Source: Fibrobacterota bacterium (GTDB lineage Bacteria > Fibrobacterota > Fibrobacteria > UBA11236). Taken from it: a stretch of 56,299 nt of DNA. Position numbers and translations under genes: made by a program. Positions 25,778-37,016 of this stretch are shown piece by piece; positions within the stretch are counted from its first letter, which is position 1, and each line of letters opens with the position of its first letter. The stretch is taken from assembly GCA_028287505.1 (NCBI GenBank), contig JAQBPN010000023.1, positions 1 through 56,299 of the forward strand, written 5' to 3'. The notes below the pieces were generated by a model. That model did no database searches and was not told the DNA's origin. It saw nothing but the letters and a program-made list of their open reading frames with translations.

Positions 25778-28700
25778 ATGCCTGCAAAGACCGCCCCTCT
25801 GCCCAAAGCTCCCGCATCACGCGCCGCCCAGGCCCCCAACGGCCATTCCAAAGCCCATACCGGCCCGGCCAACGGCAACGGCCATAACGGCAATGGCGGG
25901 CACACGGGCCTGGACAAGAAAAAGCTCTTGCAGATATTGGAAGCGTTCAAGCAAGGCGACTTCAACGCCAAGATGGACGAGGACTTCGGCGGACTGGACG
26001 GAAAAATCTGTTCGGTTCTCAACGACGTGATAGACATGAACCGGCGCCTGGTCCGGGAGCTGGAAAAGGTCAACCGGGTGGTGGGCAAGGAAGGCAAGAT
26101 CAGCCAGCGCATCGCCATGGGTCCGGTGGAAGGGGCCTGGTCCGAGGCACAGGATTCCATAAATGGTTTGATCGATGATCTGGTCTGGCCCACCACGGAA
26201 ATGTCCCGCGTGATCGGCGCCGTGTCGAGCGGCGATTTGTCCCAGACCGTGGCCGTGGAAGCGGAAGGCCGCCCTTTGAAGGGTGAATTCCTGCGTTCCG
26301 CGAAGACGGTAAACACCATGGTGAGCCGTTTGAGTTCCTTCGCATCGGAAGCCACGCGCGTGGCCCGTGAAGTGGGATCGGAAGGCAAGCTGGGCGGCCA
26401 GGCCGAAGTGAAAGGCGTGTCCGGCACCTGGAAGGATTTGACCGATAACGTGAATTTGATGGCCTCCAATCTGACCGGCCAGGTGCGTAACATCGCCGAA
26501 GTGGCCACCGCCATCGCGAACGGGGATTTGTCCAAGAAGATTACCGCGGAAGCCAAGGGCGAAATCCTGGAATTGAAAAATACCGTGAATACCATGGTGG
26601 ATCAGCTGAACTCATTCGCTTCGGAAGTGACCCGTGTGGCCCGTGAGGTGGGATCGGAAGGCAAGCTGGGCGGCCAGGCCCAGGTGAAGGGCGTGTCCGG
26701 CACGTGGAAGGATTTGACGGATAACGTGAACTTCATGGCCGGTAACCTTACGGGCCAGGTGCGCAATATCGCGCAGGTGACCACGGCCGTGGCCAACGGG
26801 GATTTGTCCAAGAAGATCACCGCCGAGGCCAAGGGCGAGATCCTGGAGCTGAAGGAAACCATCAACATCATGGTGGATCAGCTGAACTCGTTCGCCTCGG
26901 AAGTGACGCGCGTGGCGCGCGAGGTGGGCACGGACGGCAAGCTGGGCGTGCAGGCCGAAGTGCGCGGCGTGGCCGGCACCTGGAAGGATTTGACCGATAA
27001 CGTGAATCTGATGGCCTCGAACCTGACGGGCCAGGTGCGTAACATCGCCGACGTGACCACGGCCGTGGCCAAGGGCGATTTGTCCCGCAAGATCACCGTG
27101 GACGTGAAGGGCGAAATCCTGGAGCTCAAGAACACCATCAATACCATGGTGGATCAGTTGAACTCGTTCGCCTCGGAAGTGTCGCGCGTGGCGCGCGAAG
27201 TGGGCTCGGAGGGTAAGCTGGGCGGCCAGGCGGATGTGAAGGGCGTGGGCGGCACCTGGAAGGATTTGACGGACAACGTGAATTCCATGGCCGGTAATCT
27301 TACGGGCCAGGTACGCAACATCGCCCAGGTGACGACGGCGGTGGCCAACGGCGATTTATCCAAGAAGATCACCGCCGAAGCCAAGGGCGAGATCCTGGAG
27401 CTGAAGGAAACCATCAATACCATGGTGGACCAGTTGTCCTCGTTCGCCTCGGAAGTGTCGCGCGTGGCGCGCGAAGTGGGCTCGGAGGGTAAGCTGGGCG
27501 GCCAGGCGGATGTGAAGGGCGTGGGCGGCACCTGGAAGGATTTGACGGAAAACGTGAACTCGATGGCCGCCAACCTTACGGGCCAGGTGCGCAATATCGC
27601 CCAGGTGACGACGGCGGTGGCCAATGGCGATTTGTCCAAGAAGATCACTGTGGACGTGAAGGGCGAAATCCTGGAGCTGAAGAACACCATCAATATCATG
27701 GTGGATCAGTTGAACTCCTTCGCCTCGGAAGTGACGCGCGTGGCGCGCGAGGTGGGCACGGAAGGCCGTCTGGGCGGCCAGGCGGAAGTACGCGGCGTGG
27801 GCGGCACCTGGAAGGATTTGACGGACTCGGTGAACTTCATGGCGGGAAACCTCACGGGCCAGGTGCGTAACATCGCCGAAGTGGCCACCGCCATCGCGAA
27901 CGGAAACCTTTCCAAGAAGATTACGGCGGAAGCCAAGGGAGAAATCCTGGAGCTGAAGAACACCATCAATATCATGGTGGATCAGCTGAACTCGTTCGCC
28001 TCGGAAGTGACGCGCGTGGCCCGCGAGGTGGGCACGGACGGAAAGCTGGGCGGCCAGGCCGAAGTGAAGGGCGTGGGCGGCACCTGGAAGGATTTGACGG
28101 ACTCGGTGAACTACATGGCCGGTAATTTGACCTCGCAGGTGCGCAACATCGCCGAAGTGACGACGGCCGTGGCCAACGGGGATTTGTCGAAGAAGATCAC
28201 CGTGGACGTGAAAGGCGAGATCCTGGAATTGAAGCGTACGATCAATACCATGGTGGATCAGCTGAACTCGTTCGCCTCGGAAGTGACGCGCGTGGCCCGC
28301 GAGGTGGGCTCGGAAGGCAAGCTGGGCGGCCAGGCGGAAGTGCGCGACGTGGGCGGCACCTGGAAGGATTTGACGGACTCGGTGAATTTCATGGCCTCCA
28401 ACCTTACGGGCCAGGTGCGTAATATCGCCCAGGTGACGACGGCGGTGGCCAACGGCGATTTGTCGAAGAAGATCACCGTGGACGTGAAGGGTGAGATTCT
28501 GGAATTGAAAAATACCATCAACACCATGGTGGATCAGCTGAACTCGTTCGCCTCGGAAGTGTCGCGCGTGGCGCGCGAGGTGGGTTCGGAAGGCAAGCTG
28601 GGCGGCCAGGCCCAGGTGAAGGGCGTGTCGGGCACGTGGAAGGACTTGACCGATAACGTGAATTCGATGGCTTCGAACCTTACGGGCCAGGTGCGCAATA

Positions 28701-31700
28701 TCGCGGAAGTGACCATCTCGGTGGCCAATGGCGATTTGTCCAAGAAAATCACCGTGGACGTGCGCGGCGAGTTCTTGCAGTTGAAGGACACCATCAATAC
28801 CATGGTGGATCAGCTGCGCGCCTTCGCCTCGGAGGTGACGCGCGTGGCGCGCGAGGTGGGCACGGAAGGCAAGCTGGGCGGCCAGGCATACGTGCAGGGC
28901 GTGGCCGGCGTGTGGAAGGACTTGACCGATAACGTGAATTTCATGGCCTCCAACCTTACGGGCCAGGTGCGTAATATCGCCCAGGTGACGACGGCCGTGG
29001 CCAACGGGGATTTGTCGAAGAAGATCACCGTGGACGTGAAGGGCGAGATTCTGGAATTGAAGAACACCATCAATACCATGGTGGATCAGCTGTCCTCCTT
29101 CGCCTCGGAAGTGTCGCGCGTGGCGCGCGAGGTGGGTACGGAAGGCAAGCTGGGCGGTCAGGCCCAGGTGCGCGGCGTGGGCGGCACCTGGAAGGATTTG
29201 ACCGATAACGTGAATTTCATGGCCGGTAACCTGACCAACCAGGTGCGCGGTATCGCCAAGGTGGTGACCTCGGTGGCCAACGGCGATTTGAAACAGAAGC
29301 TGGCGTTCGAAGCCAAGGGCGAAATCGCCTCCTTGGCCGATACCATCAACGGCATGATCGATACCCTGGCGACCTTCGCCGACCAGGTGACGACCGTGGC
29401 CCGCGAAGTGGGCGTGGAAGGCAAGCTGGGCGGCCAGGCATCCGTGCCCGGCGCGGCGGGAACATGGAAGGGCCTCACGGATAACGTGAATCAGTTGGCC
29501 GCCAACCTTACGACCCAGGTGCGCGCCATCGCCGAGGTGGCGACGGCCGTGACCAAGGGCGATTTGACCCGCTCCATCCAGGTGGATGCCCAGGGCGAGG
29601 TGGAAGCCTTGAAAGACACCATCAACCAGATGATCGTGAATCTGCGCGAGACGACGCTGAAGAACGCCGAGCAGGATTGGCTGAAGACCAACCTGGCCAA
29701 GTTCACCCAGATGTTGCAGGGCCAGAAGGACCTGCTCACCGTGACCAAGCGCATCCTGGCCGAATTGGCGCCGGTGGTGGCCGCCCAGCATGGCGTGTTC
29801 TACCTGGTGCAGTATACGGACCAGGAGCCGGTATTGAAGCTGATGGCGTCCTATGCCTATAAGGAACGGCGCCTGGTGGCCACGGAGTTCAAGATGGGGG
29901 AGGGCCTGGTCGGCCAGTGCGCGCTGGAAAAGGAGCGCATCCTTCTCACCAATGTGCCTACCGATTACATCATGATCAATTCGGGACTGGGGGAGGCGCC
30001 GCCTCTTTCCATCATCGTGCTGCCGGTTATTTTCGAAGGCCAGGTGAAAGCGGTCATCGAATTGGCGTCCTTCGAACGCTTCAACGCCACCCATCAAACC
30101 TTCCTGGAACAGCTTACGGAATCGATCGGTATCGTGCTCAACACCATCGAGGCCAACATGCGCACGGAGGACCTGTTGAAGCAGTCCCAGTCGCTGGCCC
30201 AGGAACTCCAGTCCCAGCAGGAAGAATTGCAGCAGACCAACGAAGAGCTGGAGGAAAAGGCCAAGCTGCTGGTGGAGCAGAACGCGGAAGTGGAGCGCAA
30301 GAACCGCGAAGTGGAACAGGCCAAACAGGCCCTGGAGGAAAAGGCATCCCAGCTGGCGCTGACTTCCAAGTACAAGTCCGAGTTCCTGGCCAACATGTCC
30401 CACGAGTTGCGCACTCCGCTGAACTCCCTGCTCATCCTGGCGCAGCAGCTGTCCGACAACGTGGAAGGCAACCTGCACACCAAGCAGATCCAATTCGCCC
30501 AGACGATTTATTCCGCCGGTTCGGATCTGCTCACCCTCATCAACGACATCCTCGATCTGTCCAAGATCGAATCGGGAACGGTCACGGTGGATCCCACCGA
30601 CGTGTCCTTCAACGAAATGCGGCAGTACGTGGAACGGACCTTCCGCCACATGGCGGACAACAAAAACCTGGAATTCCGCATCACCATCGAGGACGATCTG
30701 CCCAGCTACATGAACACGGACGTGAAGCGCCTGCAGCAGGTCGTCAAGAACCTGCTGTCCAACGCCTTCAAGTTCACGGATCGCGGCCGGGTGGACATGC
30801 GCATCCAGTTGGCAAAGAGCGGCTGGAGCCCATCCCAGAACATGCTCAACCGCTCCCGGCACGTGGTGGCCTTCTCGGTCACCGATACCGGCATCGGCAT
30901 CCATCCGGAAAAGCAACAACTCATCTTCGAGGCCTTCCAGCAGGCCGACGGAACCACCAGCCGCAAATACGGCGGCACGGGTCTGGGGCTTTCCATCAGC
31001 CGCGAAATCGCGCGTCTGCTGGGCGGCGAAATCCGGTTGCGGTCCACGCCGGGCGAAGGAAGCACTTTCATCCTGTATCTGCCCTTGGATTACAAGCCTT
31101 TGCCCTCCGCCGTCAAGAAGACGGAAGACGGGGCCTTCAACCTGTTGCCGGCCCCGGAAACCGGGGAGGGTCCGGAATCGGAAACCTTGTCCAGGGAGGA
31201 GTACGCCAATCGCCTGGTCGACAGGGACAATTGGATGGCGCCGCCCAAACCGCAGCCCGTCACGGACGACCGCGACTCCATCGCCAGCGGGGATCAGGTG
31301 GTGATGATCGTCGAGGATGACGCCAACTTCTCCTATCTGCTTTTGGACGTGGCGCGGGAGAAGGGATTCAAGGGCATCGTAGTGCCTTGGGGCAATTCCG
31401 TGATGACCTTGGCCCGGGAATTCCAACCGGATGCGATTACGCTGGATCTGCATTTGCCGGATATGGACGGTTGGAGCGTGCTGGCGCGCCTCAAGGAGGA
31501 CGCGGCCACGCGCCACATCCCCGTACATATCATTTCCGTTGACGAGGAAAAGGACCGCGGCCTGCGCCAAGGGGCCCTTTCCTTCATCAACAAGCCGGCG
31601 ACGAAAGAATCCTTGAACAACGCATTCGATTCCATCCATGAGTTCATTGCCAAGGGGGTCCGCAACCTGCTGGTGGTGGAAGACAACGTCGATCAGCGCA

Positions 31701-32464
31701 CGGCAATCCTGGAGCTTATCTCCGATCCGGACGTGGAAGTGGACGCGGTGGGAACCGGCGCGGAGGCCCTGTCGCTCATGCGCAGCAAGCATTTCGATTG
31801 CATGGTCATGGACCTGGGGTTGCCGGATATGGACGGGTTCGCCATGATCGAGCAAATCAAGGCCGACCCCGCGCTGCGGGAAGTGCCCATCGTGGTGTAC
31901 ACGGGCAAGGACCTGAGCACCAAGCAGGAAGCCCAGCTCCGCGAGGTGGCGCAGACCATCATCATCAAGGACGTCCGTTCCCCGGAACGCCTGCTTGACG
32001 AAACGGCTTTGTTCCTGCACCGGGTGCAAAAACGCCTGCCGGAGCACAAGCGCAGGATGCTGGAGCAGTTGCACCAGTCGGACGCGTTGCTCCAAGGCAA
32101 GAAGGTGCTGGTGGTGGATGACGACATCCGCAACATCTTCGCCATGACCAGCCTGCTCGAGCGTCATGGAATGGAGGTCATCACCGCCGAGAACGGCCGG
32201 GATGCCGTGGAAATCATGGGCAAGGGCCTTCACATCGACGCGGTGCTGATGGACATCATGATGCCGGAAATGGACGGGTACGACACCATGCGGGCCATCC
32301 GCCAGATGCCGCAATACCAGGCCCTTCCCATCATCGCCCTCACCGCCAAGGCCATGAAGGGCGATCGCGAGAAGTGCATCGAGGCCGGCGCATCGGATTA
32401 CATCTCCAAGCCCGTGGACACGGATCAATTGCTTTCCCTGCTCCGGGTCTGGGTGTACCGCTGA
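25778..32464 (+). CDS. Giant poly-HAMP hybrid histidine kinase
   Basis: 2228 residues with no transmembrane segment, so probably cytoplasmic. A disordered N-terminus rich in Pro/Ala/Gly/Asn leads to one divergent HAMP unit and then 12 near-identical 92-residue units (residues 192-1295), each with two HAMP-like halves, as in group III (Nik1-type) kinases. Then come GAF (about 1310-1460), a long Gln/Glu coiled coil, HisKA with His1542 in [13 protein letters not shown], HATPase ([18 protein letters not shown]) and three REC domains with phospho-acceptors Asp1890, Asp2012 and Asp2159. AGGAG precedes the ATG. The stop overlaps the CheR start by one base, and a second hybrid kinase follows. Group III kinases sense osmotic or physical stress; the stimulus here is unknown. 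Confidence 0.93.
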   Translation: MPAKTAPLPKAPASRAAQAPNGHSKAHTGPANGNGHNGNGGHTGLDKKKLLQILEAFKQGDFNAKMDEDFGGLDGKICSVLNDVIDMNRRLVRELEKVNRVVGKEGKISQRIAMGPVEGAWSEAQDSINGLIDDLVWPTTEMSRVIGAVSSGDLSQTVAVEAEGRPLKGEFLRSAKTVNTMVSRLSSFASEATRVAREVGSEGKLGGQAEVKGVSGTWKDLTDNVNLMASNLTGQVRNIAEVATAIANGDLSKKITAEAKGEILELKNTVNTMVDQLNSFASEVTRVAREVGSEGKLGGQAQVKGVSGTWKDLTDNVNFMAGNLTGQVRNIAQVTTAVANGDLSKKITAEAKGEILELKETINIMVDQLNSFASEVTRVAREVGTDGKLGVQAEVRGVAGTWKDLTDNVNLMASNLTGQVRNIADVTTAVAKGDLSRKITVDVKGEILELKNTINTMVDQLNSFASEVSRVAREVGSEGKLGGQADVKGVGGTWKDLTDNVNSMAGNLTGQVRNIAQVTTAVANGDLSKKITAEAKGEILELKETINTMVDQLSSFASEVSRVAREVGSEGKLGGQADVKGVGGTWKDLTENVNSMAANLTGQVRNIAQVTTAVANGDLSKKITVDVKGEILELKNTINIMVDQLNSFASEVTRVAREVGTEGRLGGQAEVRGVGGTWKDLTDSVNFMAGNLTGQVRNIAEVATAIANGNLSKKITAEAKGEILELKNTINIMVDQLNSFASEVTRVAREVGTDGKLGGQAEVKGVGGTWKDLTDSVNYMAGNLTSQVRNIAEVTTAVANGDLSKKITVDVKGEILELKRTINTMVDQLNSFASEVTRVAREVGSEGKLGGQAEVRDVGGTWKDLTDSVNFMASNLTGQVRNIAQVTTAVANGDLSKKITVDVKGEILELKNTINTMVDQLNSFASEVSRVAREVGSEGKLGGQAQVKGVSGTWKDLTDNVNSMASNLTGQVRNIAEVTISVANGDLSKKITVDVRGEFLQLKDTINTMVDQLRAFASEVTRVAREVGTEGKLGGQAYVQGVAGVWKDLTDNVNFMASNLTGQVRNIAQVTTAVANGDLSKKITVDVKGEILELKNTINTMVDQLSSFASEVSRVAREVGTEGKLGGQAQVRGVGGTWKDLTDNVNFMAGNLTNQVRGIAKVVTSVANGDLKQKLAFEAKGEIASLADTINGMIDTLATFADQVTTVAREVGVEGKLGGQASVPGAAGTWKGLTDNVNQLAANLTTQVRAIAEVATAVTKGDLTRSIQVDAQGEVEALKDTINQMIVNLRETTLKNAEQDWLKTNLAKFTQMLQGQKDLLTVTKRILAELAPVVAAQHGVFYLVQYTDQEPVLKLMASYAYKERRLVATEFKMGEGLVGQCALEKERILLTNVPTDYIMINSGLGEAPPLSIIVLPVIFEGQVKAVIELASFERFNATHQTFLEQLTESIGIVLNTIEANMRTEDLLKQSQSLAQELQSQQEELQQTNEELEEKAKLLVEQNAEVERKNREVEQAKQALEEKASQLALTSKYKSEFLANMSHELRTPLNSLLILAQQLSDNVEGNLHTKQIQFAQTIYSAGSDLLTLINDILDLSKIESGTVTVDPTDVSFNEMRQYVERTFRHMADNKNLEFRITIEDDLPSYMNTDVKRLQQVVKNLLSNAFKFTDRGRVDMRIQLAKSGWSPSQNMLNRSRHVVAFSVTDTGIGIHPEKQQLIFEAFQQADGTTSRKYGGTGLGLSISREIARLLGGEIRLRSTPGEGSTFILYLPLDYKPLPSAVKKTEDGAFNLLPAPETGEGPESETLSREEYANRLVDRDNWMAPPKPQPVTDDRDSIASGDQVVMIVEDDANFSYLLLDVAREKGFKGIVVPWGNSVMTLAREFQPDAITLDLHLPDMDGWSVLARLKEDAATRHIPVHIISVDEEKDRGLRQGALSFINKPATKESLNNAFDSIHEFIAKGVRNLLVVEDNVDQRTAILELISDPDVEVDAVGTGAEALSLMRSKHFDCMVMDLGLPDMDGFAMIEQIKADPALREVPIVVYTGKDLSTKQEAQLREVAQTIIIKDVRSPERLLDETALFLHRVQKRLPEHKRRMLEQLHQSDALLQGKKVLVVDDDIRNIFAMTSLLERHGMEVITAENGRDAVEIMGKGLHIDAVLMDIMMPEMDGYDTMRAIRQMPQYQALPIIALTAKAMKGDREKCIEAGASDYISKPVDTDQLLSLLRVWVYR
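26351..29662 (+). repeat. Twelve tandem 276-bp HAMP-coding repeats
   Basis: Each unit is 276 bp (92 codons) in exact register, starting at VTRVAREVG or a close variant (26351, 26627, ... 29387). Units differ mainly in a few codons: TVNT/TINI/TINT, AEVKGV/AQVKGV/ADVKGV, SEGK/TDGK/TEGR, ITAEAKG/ITVDVKG. Units 4 and 5 share long identical DNA stretches, suggesting recent duplication or conversion. The last two units (11-12) are more divergent and lead into the GAF domain. Confidence 0.95.
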
Positions 32465-33345
32465 TGGCCATCCGCGACAAGGCCGTGGACGCGGAATTCC
32501 GGGAGGTGGGGCCGGAGAAGCTCGGGGCGGATATGCTCAGGGAGGAGAAGCTTGAACCGATCCTGGACGGTATCCTGGACCGCTACGGCTACGATTTCCG
32601 GGACTATGCCCGGCCCTCCCTGGACCGCCGCATCAAGGCGTTCATGAAGTCGGAGGAAATCCCTTCCCTGGGCGGGTTCAAGGAACGCATCCTGGCCGCG
32701 CAGGAGTGCATGCAGCGCTTTCTCCTGACCATGTCCGTGAGCGTAACCTCGATGTTCCGGGATCCGGAATTCTACGTCGGGTTCCGCCGCGATATCATCC
32801 CGGTCCTGCGCACCTATCCCTTCATCCGGATTTGGCATGCGGGATGCTCGACCGGCCAGGAGGTCTATTCCATGGCGATTCTGCTGGCTGAAGAGGGCCT
32901 TTACGATCGCTGCCGCATCTACGCCACCGATATGGACGAATCGGCCCTGCGCAAGGCCCGGGACGGGATTTTCTCCCTGCAAGCCATGCGCAAGTACACC
33001 GCCAACTACATCCAGGCCGAAGGCAAAAAATCCTTTTCCGACTATTACACGGCCAAGTACAACAGCGCGATCGTCAATTCATCCTTGCGGAAAAATATCG
33101 TTTTCGGCCATCATAACCTGGTTTCCGACGGATCTTTCAACGAGTTCCAGGTAATCTTTTGCCGCAATGTCCTGATTTTTTTTAATTCCCGATTGCAGGA
33201 ACGTGTGCTCGAACTCATCCACCAAAGCCTGGGCATGTTCGGATATCTGGGCCTGGGCGCCAAGGAAAGCGTCTCCTTGGGCGGCTACGAGGGCTGTTTC
33301 CAGGAGCTCGACGCGAAACACAGACTTTACCGGAAGATAGCATGA
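32464..33345 (+). CDS. CheR-type protein-glutamate methyltransferase
   Basis: 293 residues, S-adenosylmethionine-dependent methyltransferase of the CheR family, which methylates receptor glutamates. Seen: the N-terminal CheR helical domain (YGYDFRDYARPSLDRRI), the SAM-binding motif HAGCSTGQEVYSMAI, YATDMDESALRKAR, and FCRNVLIFF near the C-terminus. The ATG at 32464 overlaps the kinase stop by one base and the next start overlaps this stop (ATGA), so all three are translationally coupled. No chemoreceptor, CheB or CheW is in the window; CheR proteins linked to hybrid kinases form a known non-chemotaxis class. Whether it methylates the poly-HAMP protein is a reasonable but untested idea. Confidence 0.9.
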   Translation: MAIRDKAVDAEFREVGPEKLGADMLREEKLEPILDGILDRYGYDFRDYARPSLDRRIKAFMKSEEIPSLGGFKERILAAQECMQRFLLTMSVSVTSMFRDPEFYVGFRRDIIPVLRTYPFIRIWHAGCSTGQEVYSMAILLAEEGLYDRCRIYATDMDESALRKARDGIFSLQAMRKYTANYIQAEGKKSFSDYYTAKYNSAIVNSSLRKNIVFGHHNLVSDGSFNEFQVIFCRNVLIFFNSRLQERVLELIHQSLGMFGYLGLGAKESVSLGGYEGCFQELDAKHRLYRKIA

Positions 33346-35438
33346 TGGACGGAGAGGCGATTGGCGTGAACGGAAACCCTATGGAAAATCTCGTGGCTAA
33401 CGAAGCCGTCGATCAAAGTGGAAGCGAATTGCTTCCGGCCCAGGCGGTCAAAGAGGAAAAGGTCAAGGTCCTCCTGGTGGATGATCTGCCCCATAAGCTG
33501 ACCGCCCTTTCGGCCGTATTGGAAAACGAAAACCTGAACCTGATCACGGCCACTTCCGGCTTCGATGCCTTGCGACACCTGCTCCGGGAGGACTTCGCGG
33601 TGATCCTGCTGGATGTGATGATGCCGGGCCTGGACGGGTTCGAAACCGCCGCCCTGATCCGCCAGCGCAAGCGCTCGGAACACACCCCCATCATTTTCAT
33701 CACCGCCAATCTGGCCAATGACAAGAACCTTTCCAAGGGCTATTCCCTGGGCGCCGTGGACTACATCTACGCTCCCGTGGTTCCGGAGATCCTCAAGGCC
33801 AAGGTGGCCGTATTCGTGGAGCTTTTCCGGATCAACCGCAAGGTGCGCCAGCAAACCCGCGCCTTGCGCACCTACACGCTCGATTTGGAATTGGTGAACC
33901 GCCAATTGGAGCACCGTACGCGGGAATTGCAGTCCAGCAAGGAGAGTTTCCGCAACATCGTCGAGAAGAACCAGGAGGGCATCGCCGTCCTGGACGCGGG
34001 CGGGACCATCCGCTTCGCCAATCCCTCTTTCGTCCGCTTCCTCGGAGATCCGGCCGGCGGCGTCATCGGCAAAGCCTTTCCGTTCCCGATGGAAGTGAAT
34101 ACCATCCAGGAAATCGAGCATACCGGTTCCGACGACGAGATCCTGCCTATCGAGGTGACCTTGGCGGAGACCCAATGGGAGGGTATCACGGCCTATCTCG
34201 CCAGCGTGCGCGACATCAGCCTGCGCCGCGAGGCGGAAGAGGCCCTGAAGGACAGCGAAGAGAAATTGCGCCAGGCGCAGAAACTGGAATCCATCGGCCG
34301 CCTCGCGGGCGGAGTCGCCCATGACTTCAACAATCTGCTCACCGCCATCAACGGATACACGGACATGGTGCTGGCTTCCATGGACGATGAAAATTCCCTG
34401 AAGGGCTATCTGCACGAAGTCAGGCGTTCGGGAGAGCGGGCGGCGGAGCTGACCCACCAATTGCTGGCCTACAGCCGCAAGCAGGTGCTTGTCCCCAAGC
34501 TGCTCAACCTGAACAGCGTGGTGGAAAACATGACCAATATGCTGCGGCGCCTGATCGGCGACAACATCGAGCTGGCCTCGGTCCCGGATCTGTCCCTGGG
34601 ACTGGTCAAAGCCGATCCGGGCCAATTGGAACAGGTGATCATGAATCTGGTCGTCAACGCCAAGGATGCCATGCCGGACGGAGGCCGCATCACGGTGGAA
34701 ACCGGCACGGAAATATTGGACGTGGATTCGGACGCCATGCATCCCATCGACAAGGAGATCTCCATCCATCCGGGCCGCTACGTGGTACTGATCGTTTCGG
34801 ACACGGGAACCGGCATGGACGAGGATACCCGCGGGCGGATTTTCGAACCCTTCTTCACCACCAAGGAAGTGGGGCGGGGAACCGGACTGGGGTTGTCCAT
34901 GGTCTACGGCTTCGTCAAGCAGAGCGGCGGCAACATCACCGTGGTCAGCAAGCCGGGCGAAGGCACCACCTTCCGGATTTACCTGCCCATGTCCGCGGAA
35001 AACGCCGCATGGAAGCGGAATGAATCCGGTGCGGACGCCAAGGCCGAGGTCGGCTTCGAGACCATTCTGCTGGTGGAAGACGAAACCACCGTCCGGAAAT
35101 TCCTGCTCAGCGTGCTCCAGCACGTCGGATATACCGTGATCGAAGCGCAGGACGGCAAAGAGGCGCTGGAACTGAGCGCGGCCGGCGGCGGAACCATCCA
35201 CTTGCTGCTGACGGACGTGATGATGGCGAACATGGGCGGCCGCGAACTTGCCGAAAAGCTTTCCCAATGCCGTCCGGATATGAAGGTGCTTTTCATGTCC
35301 GGTTACGCGGAGGACTGTTATCCCAAGGGATGGGAAGCTAGGGACGGAATAGAGTTCCTGCAAAAGCCATTTTCGCCGGGAGTTCTGGCCCAGAAAGTGC
35401 GATCCGTGCTTGATTCGGCCCCGGCCGTAGCTTCCTGA
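33342..35438 (+). CDS. Hybrid histidine kinase REC-PAS-HisKA-HATPase-REC
   Basis: 698 residues, cytosolic. Order: REC (about 40-155, Asp91 in VILLDVMMPGLDG), a short coiled coil, PAS (about 205-300), HisKA with His327 in GGVAHDFNNLLTAI, HATPase (LVVNAKDAM, VSDTGTGMDE, GRGTGLGLSMVYG) and a C-terminal REC (Asp625 in LLLTDVMMANMGG). Start ATG at 33342 overlaps the CheR stop by four bases; a second ATG at 33345 is equally possible. It is the third gene of the poly-HAMP kinase-cheR operon. The N-terminal REC could take phosphate from the REC domains of the large kinase, giving a multi-step relay. Confidence 0.9.
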   Translation: MMDGEAIGVNGNPMENLVANEAVDQSGSELLPAQAVKEEKVKVLLVDDLPHKLTALSAVLENENLNLITATSGFDALRHLLREDFAVILLDVMMPGLDGFETAALIRQRKRSEHTPIIFITANLANDKNLSKGYSLGAVDYIYAPVVPEILKAKVAVFVELFRINRKVRQQTRALRTYTLDLELVNRQLEHRTRELQSSKESFRNIVEKNQEGIAVLDAGGTIRFANPSFVRFLGDPAGGVIGKAFPFPMEVNTIQEIEHTGSDDEILPIEVTLAETQWEGITAYLASVRDISLRREAEEALKDSEEKLRQAQKLESIGRLAGGVAHDFNNLLTAINGYTDMVLASMDDENSLKGYLHEVRRSGERAAELTHQLLAYSRKQVLVPKLLNLNSVVENMTNMLRRLIGDNIELASVPDLSLGLVKADPGQLEQVIMNLVVNAKDAMPDGGRITVETGTEILDVDSDAMHPIDKEISIHPGRYVVLIVSDTGTGMDEDTRGRIFEPFFTTKEVGRGTGLGLSMVYGFVKQSGGNITVVSKPGEGTTFRIYLPMSAENAAWKRNESGADAKAEVGFETILLVEDETTVRKFLLSVLQHVGYTVIEAQDGKEALELSAAGGGTIHLLLTDVMMANMGGRELAEKLSQCRPDMKVLFMSGYAEDCYPKGWEARDGIEFLQKPFSPGVLAQKVRSVLDSAPAVAS

Positions 35439-35746
35439 GTCCTGACCTCTCCCGCCTCCCGTGCCGCGTCCAGCATCAACCCCAGATAGGGGGAGCTTTG
35501 GTTACGGTTTTTCAGCCGGAAAAAAAACCATTTCCAGGCCCTACGGCAGTGGTCTCATCTTTGATTCGTAATTAACTTTTTTCCGGGCGGACCCTGGGAT
35601 TTTCTTTCGTTAACGGGCCGATTTGGCGGTAAGCGGAGGTTCTGGAAATGTTTGGGAAAAACGAAAAAAAACAACCTCGTAATTTAATGGAATCCCAGGG
35701 GATTCATGGGATAATTGGAACAGCCCCCCTCGAAGGAGTTTCTCCC
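35439..35746. other. Non-coding leader before the sigma factor gene
   Basis: 308 bases without a supported gene. A weak GGTTTTT/AAAAACC stem (35506-35529) may end the kinase operon. A GATAAT box at 35710-35715 could be a -10 element but no matching -35 is visible. The open frame of the sigma factor reaches back to 35648, but that part has no binding site. Confidence 0.4.
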
Positions 35747-36664
35747 ATGGATGTGCCCAAGACCAGTAAAGAACGCTCCAACCGCAATGCCGCCGTAGCC
35801 GCGGCAGACAGGCAATCCGCCGCAAAGGTGCGGTTCATGCAGGACGATGACGGCCTGGGAGCCTATCTGCGCGAGATCGGCAAGAACCGCGTGCTTTCCC
35901 AACCGGAAGAACGCGAGCTGCTGTTGCGCATGCGCCAGGGGGACCGGCGGGCGTTCAAGGATCTCATCACGGCCAATCTGCGCTTCGTCGTTTCCGTATG
36001 TCGCAAGTATCAGCATCAGGGCTTGCCGCTCACCGATTTGATCAGCGAAGGCAACTTGGGACTAATCCGCGCCGCCCAGAGCTTCGATGAGACCCGCACT
36101 TGCCGTTTCATCAGCTATGCGGTCTGGTGGATCCGCCAGCGCATTCTCCAGGCTTTGGCCGAGCAGTCGCGCAACATCAGCCTGCCGGTCGGCAAGGCCG
36201 CCCTGCTTCGGAAAATGAGCCATGTGCGCAAGACCCTGGAACAGAAAAACGCGCACGAGCCGCTCCCATACGAACTGGCCGAGGCCCTTGGCATCAAGGA
36301 GAAGGACGCCATCGATCTGATGCAGGCGGGCCGGGCGCCGCTCTCGTTGAGCGAGCCTGGCGCGGGCACGGACGACCTGCCCATCGAGGACATGATCGCG
36401 GACGAAGCCGCGGACAGTCCGGATATGGAAATCGACAACGCGCGAAGGCGCCAAACGGTCTTGGAAGTGCTGGATGGTCTCAAGGACCTGGAAAGCCAGG
36501 TCCTGCGCCTTTATTTCGGCCTGGACCTCGAACATTCCCTGACCTTGGAGGAAATCAGCTACCGCCTGGACGTGAGCCCGGAACGTATCCGCCAAATCAA
36601 GGAAAGCGCCCTCAACCGCCTGAGGCATCCCAGCCGGATTCAGAAGCTCCGCGACGCCGCCTGA
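35747..36664 (+). CDS. RNA polymerase sigma-70 factor (group 1/2)
   Basis: 305 residues. It has region 1.2 (DGLGAYLREIGKNRVLSQPEE), region 2 (DLITANLRFVVSVCRKYQ, LPLTDLISEGNLGLIRA, TCRFISYAVWWIRQ), region 3 and region 4.2 helix-turn-helix (LTLEEISYRLDVSPERIRQIKE). It lacks the large 1.1 region, so it is closer to a group 2 or short primary-type factor than to E. coli RpoD; gene symbol not assigned. The ATG at 35747 follows AAGGAG at eight bases. It lies downstream of the kinase operon and could direct its output, but no anti-sigma factor is adjacent. Confidence 0.92.
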   Translation: MDVPKTSKERSNRNAAVAAADRQSAAKVRFMQDDDGLGAYLREIGKNRVLSQPEERELLLRMRQGDRRAFKDLITANLRFVVSVCRKYQHQGLPLTDLISEGNLGLIRAAQSFDETRTCRFISYAVWWIRQRILQALAEQSRNISLPVGKAALLRKMSHVRKTLEQKNAHEPLPYELAEALGIKEKDAIDLMQAGRAPLSLSEPGAGTDDLPIEDMIADEAADSPDMEIDNARRRQTVLEVLDGLKDLESQVLRLYFGLDLEHSLTLEEISYRLDVSPERIRQIKESALNRLRHPSRIQKLRDAA

Positions 36665-36677
36665 GGCGGTCCGCCTT

Positions 36678-37016
36678 TCACCTTCCCTGGAACCGGATGT
36701 TAACCTTGGAGATACCCCTCTCCTTGGTTGACACCACGGTTTTCAGAACCCTGATTTCAAACCCGATTCCTTCCATGAACGCACCGATTCCGCTTTGCGG
36801 AAACGCATAGATGGCTATGTCCTCATTGCATATTTCCAACTGGCCGCCCGCGCGTATCGCCAGGGAGGTGATCCGGTAGAGCAGGCGGTAGTCGAAACCG
36901 GTGCCGGTGGAGATGTTCACCAGAATGGCCGAAGCGCTCATAGAGTAGACATTGAAAACCCCGGAACCGTTTCCGGCCCCGGTTTTCGGTTCCATGGTGC
37001 CGATTGCGAAGGACAT
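36678..37016 (-). CDS. Possible small hypothetical protein
   Basis: 112 residues from the ATG at 37016 (in-frame ATG at 37070 and TTG at 37088 are alternatives); no strong binding site at any of them. The protein is soluble, with alternating hydrophobic stretches (FNVYSMSASAILVNIS, IAIYAFPQSGIGAFM) and no recognised domain. It sits convergent with the sigma factor, 13 bases apart, and fills a region that would otherwise be empty. Real but unconvincing; could be spurious. Confidence 0.4.
   Translation of the reverse strand: MSFAIGTMEPKTGAGNGSGVFNVYSMSASAILVNISTGTGFDYRLLYRITSLAIRAGGQLEICNEDIAIYAFPQSGIGAFMEGIGFEIRVLKTVVSTKERGISKVNIRFQGR

Noticed and set aside
26351-29662. Tandem array considered as CRISPR or satellite DNA
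   Set aside because: The 276-bp units are in coding frame and encode HAMP domains without variable spacers.
27356-32428. 1690-codon antisense open frame opposite the poly-HAMP kinase
   Set aside because: Its periodic sequence only mirrors the HAMP repeats of the sense strand; no domain or signal of its own.
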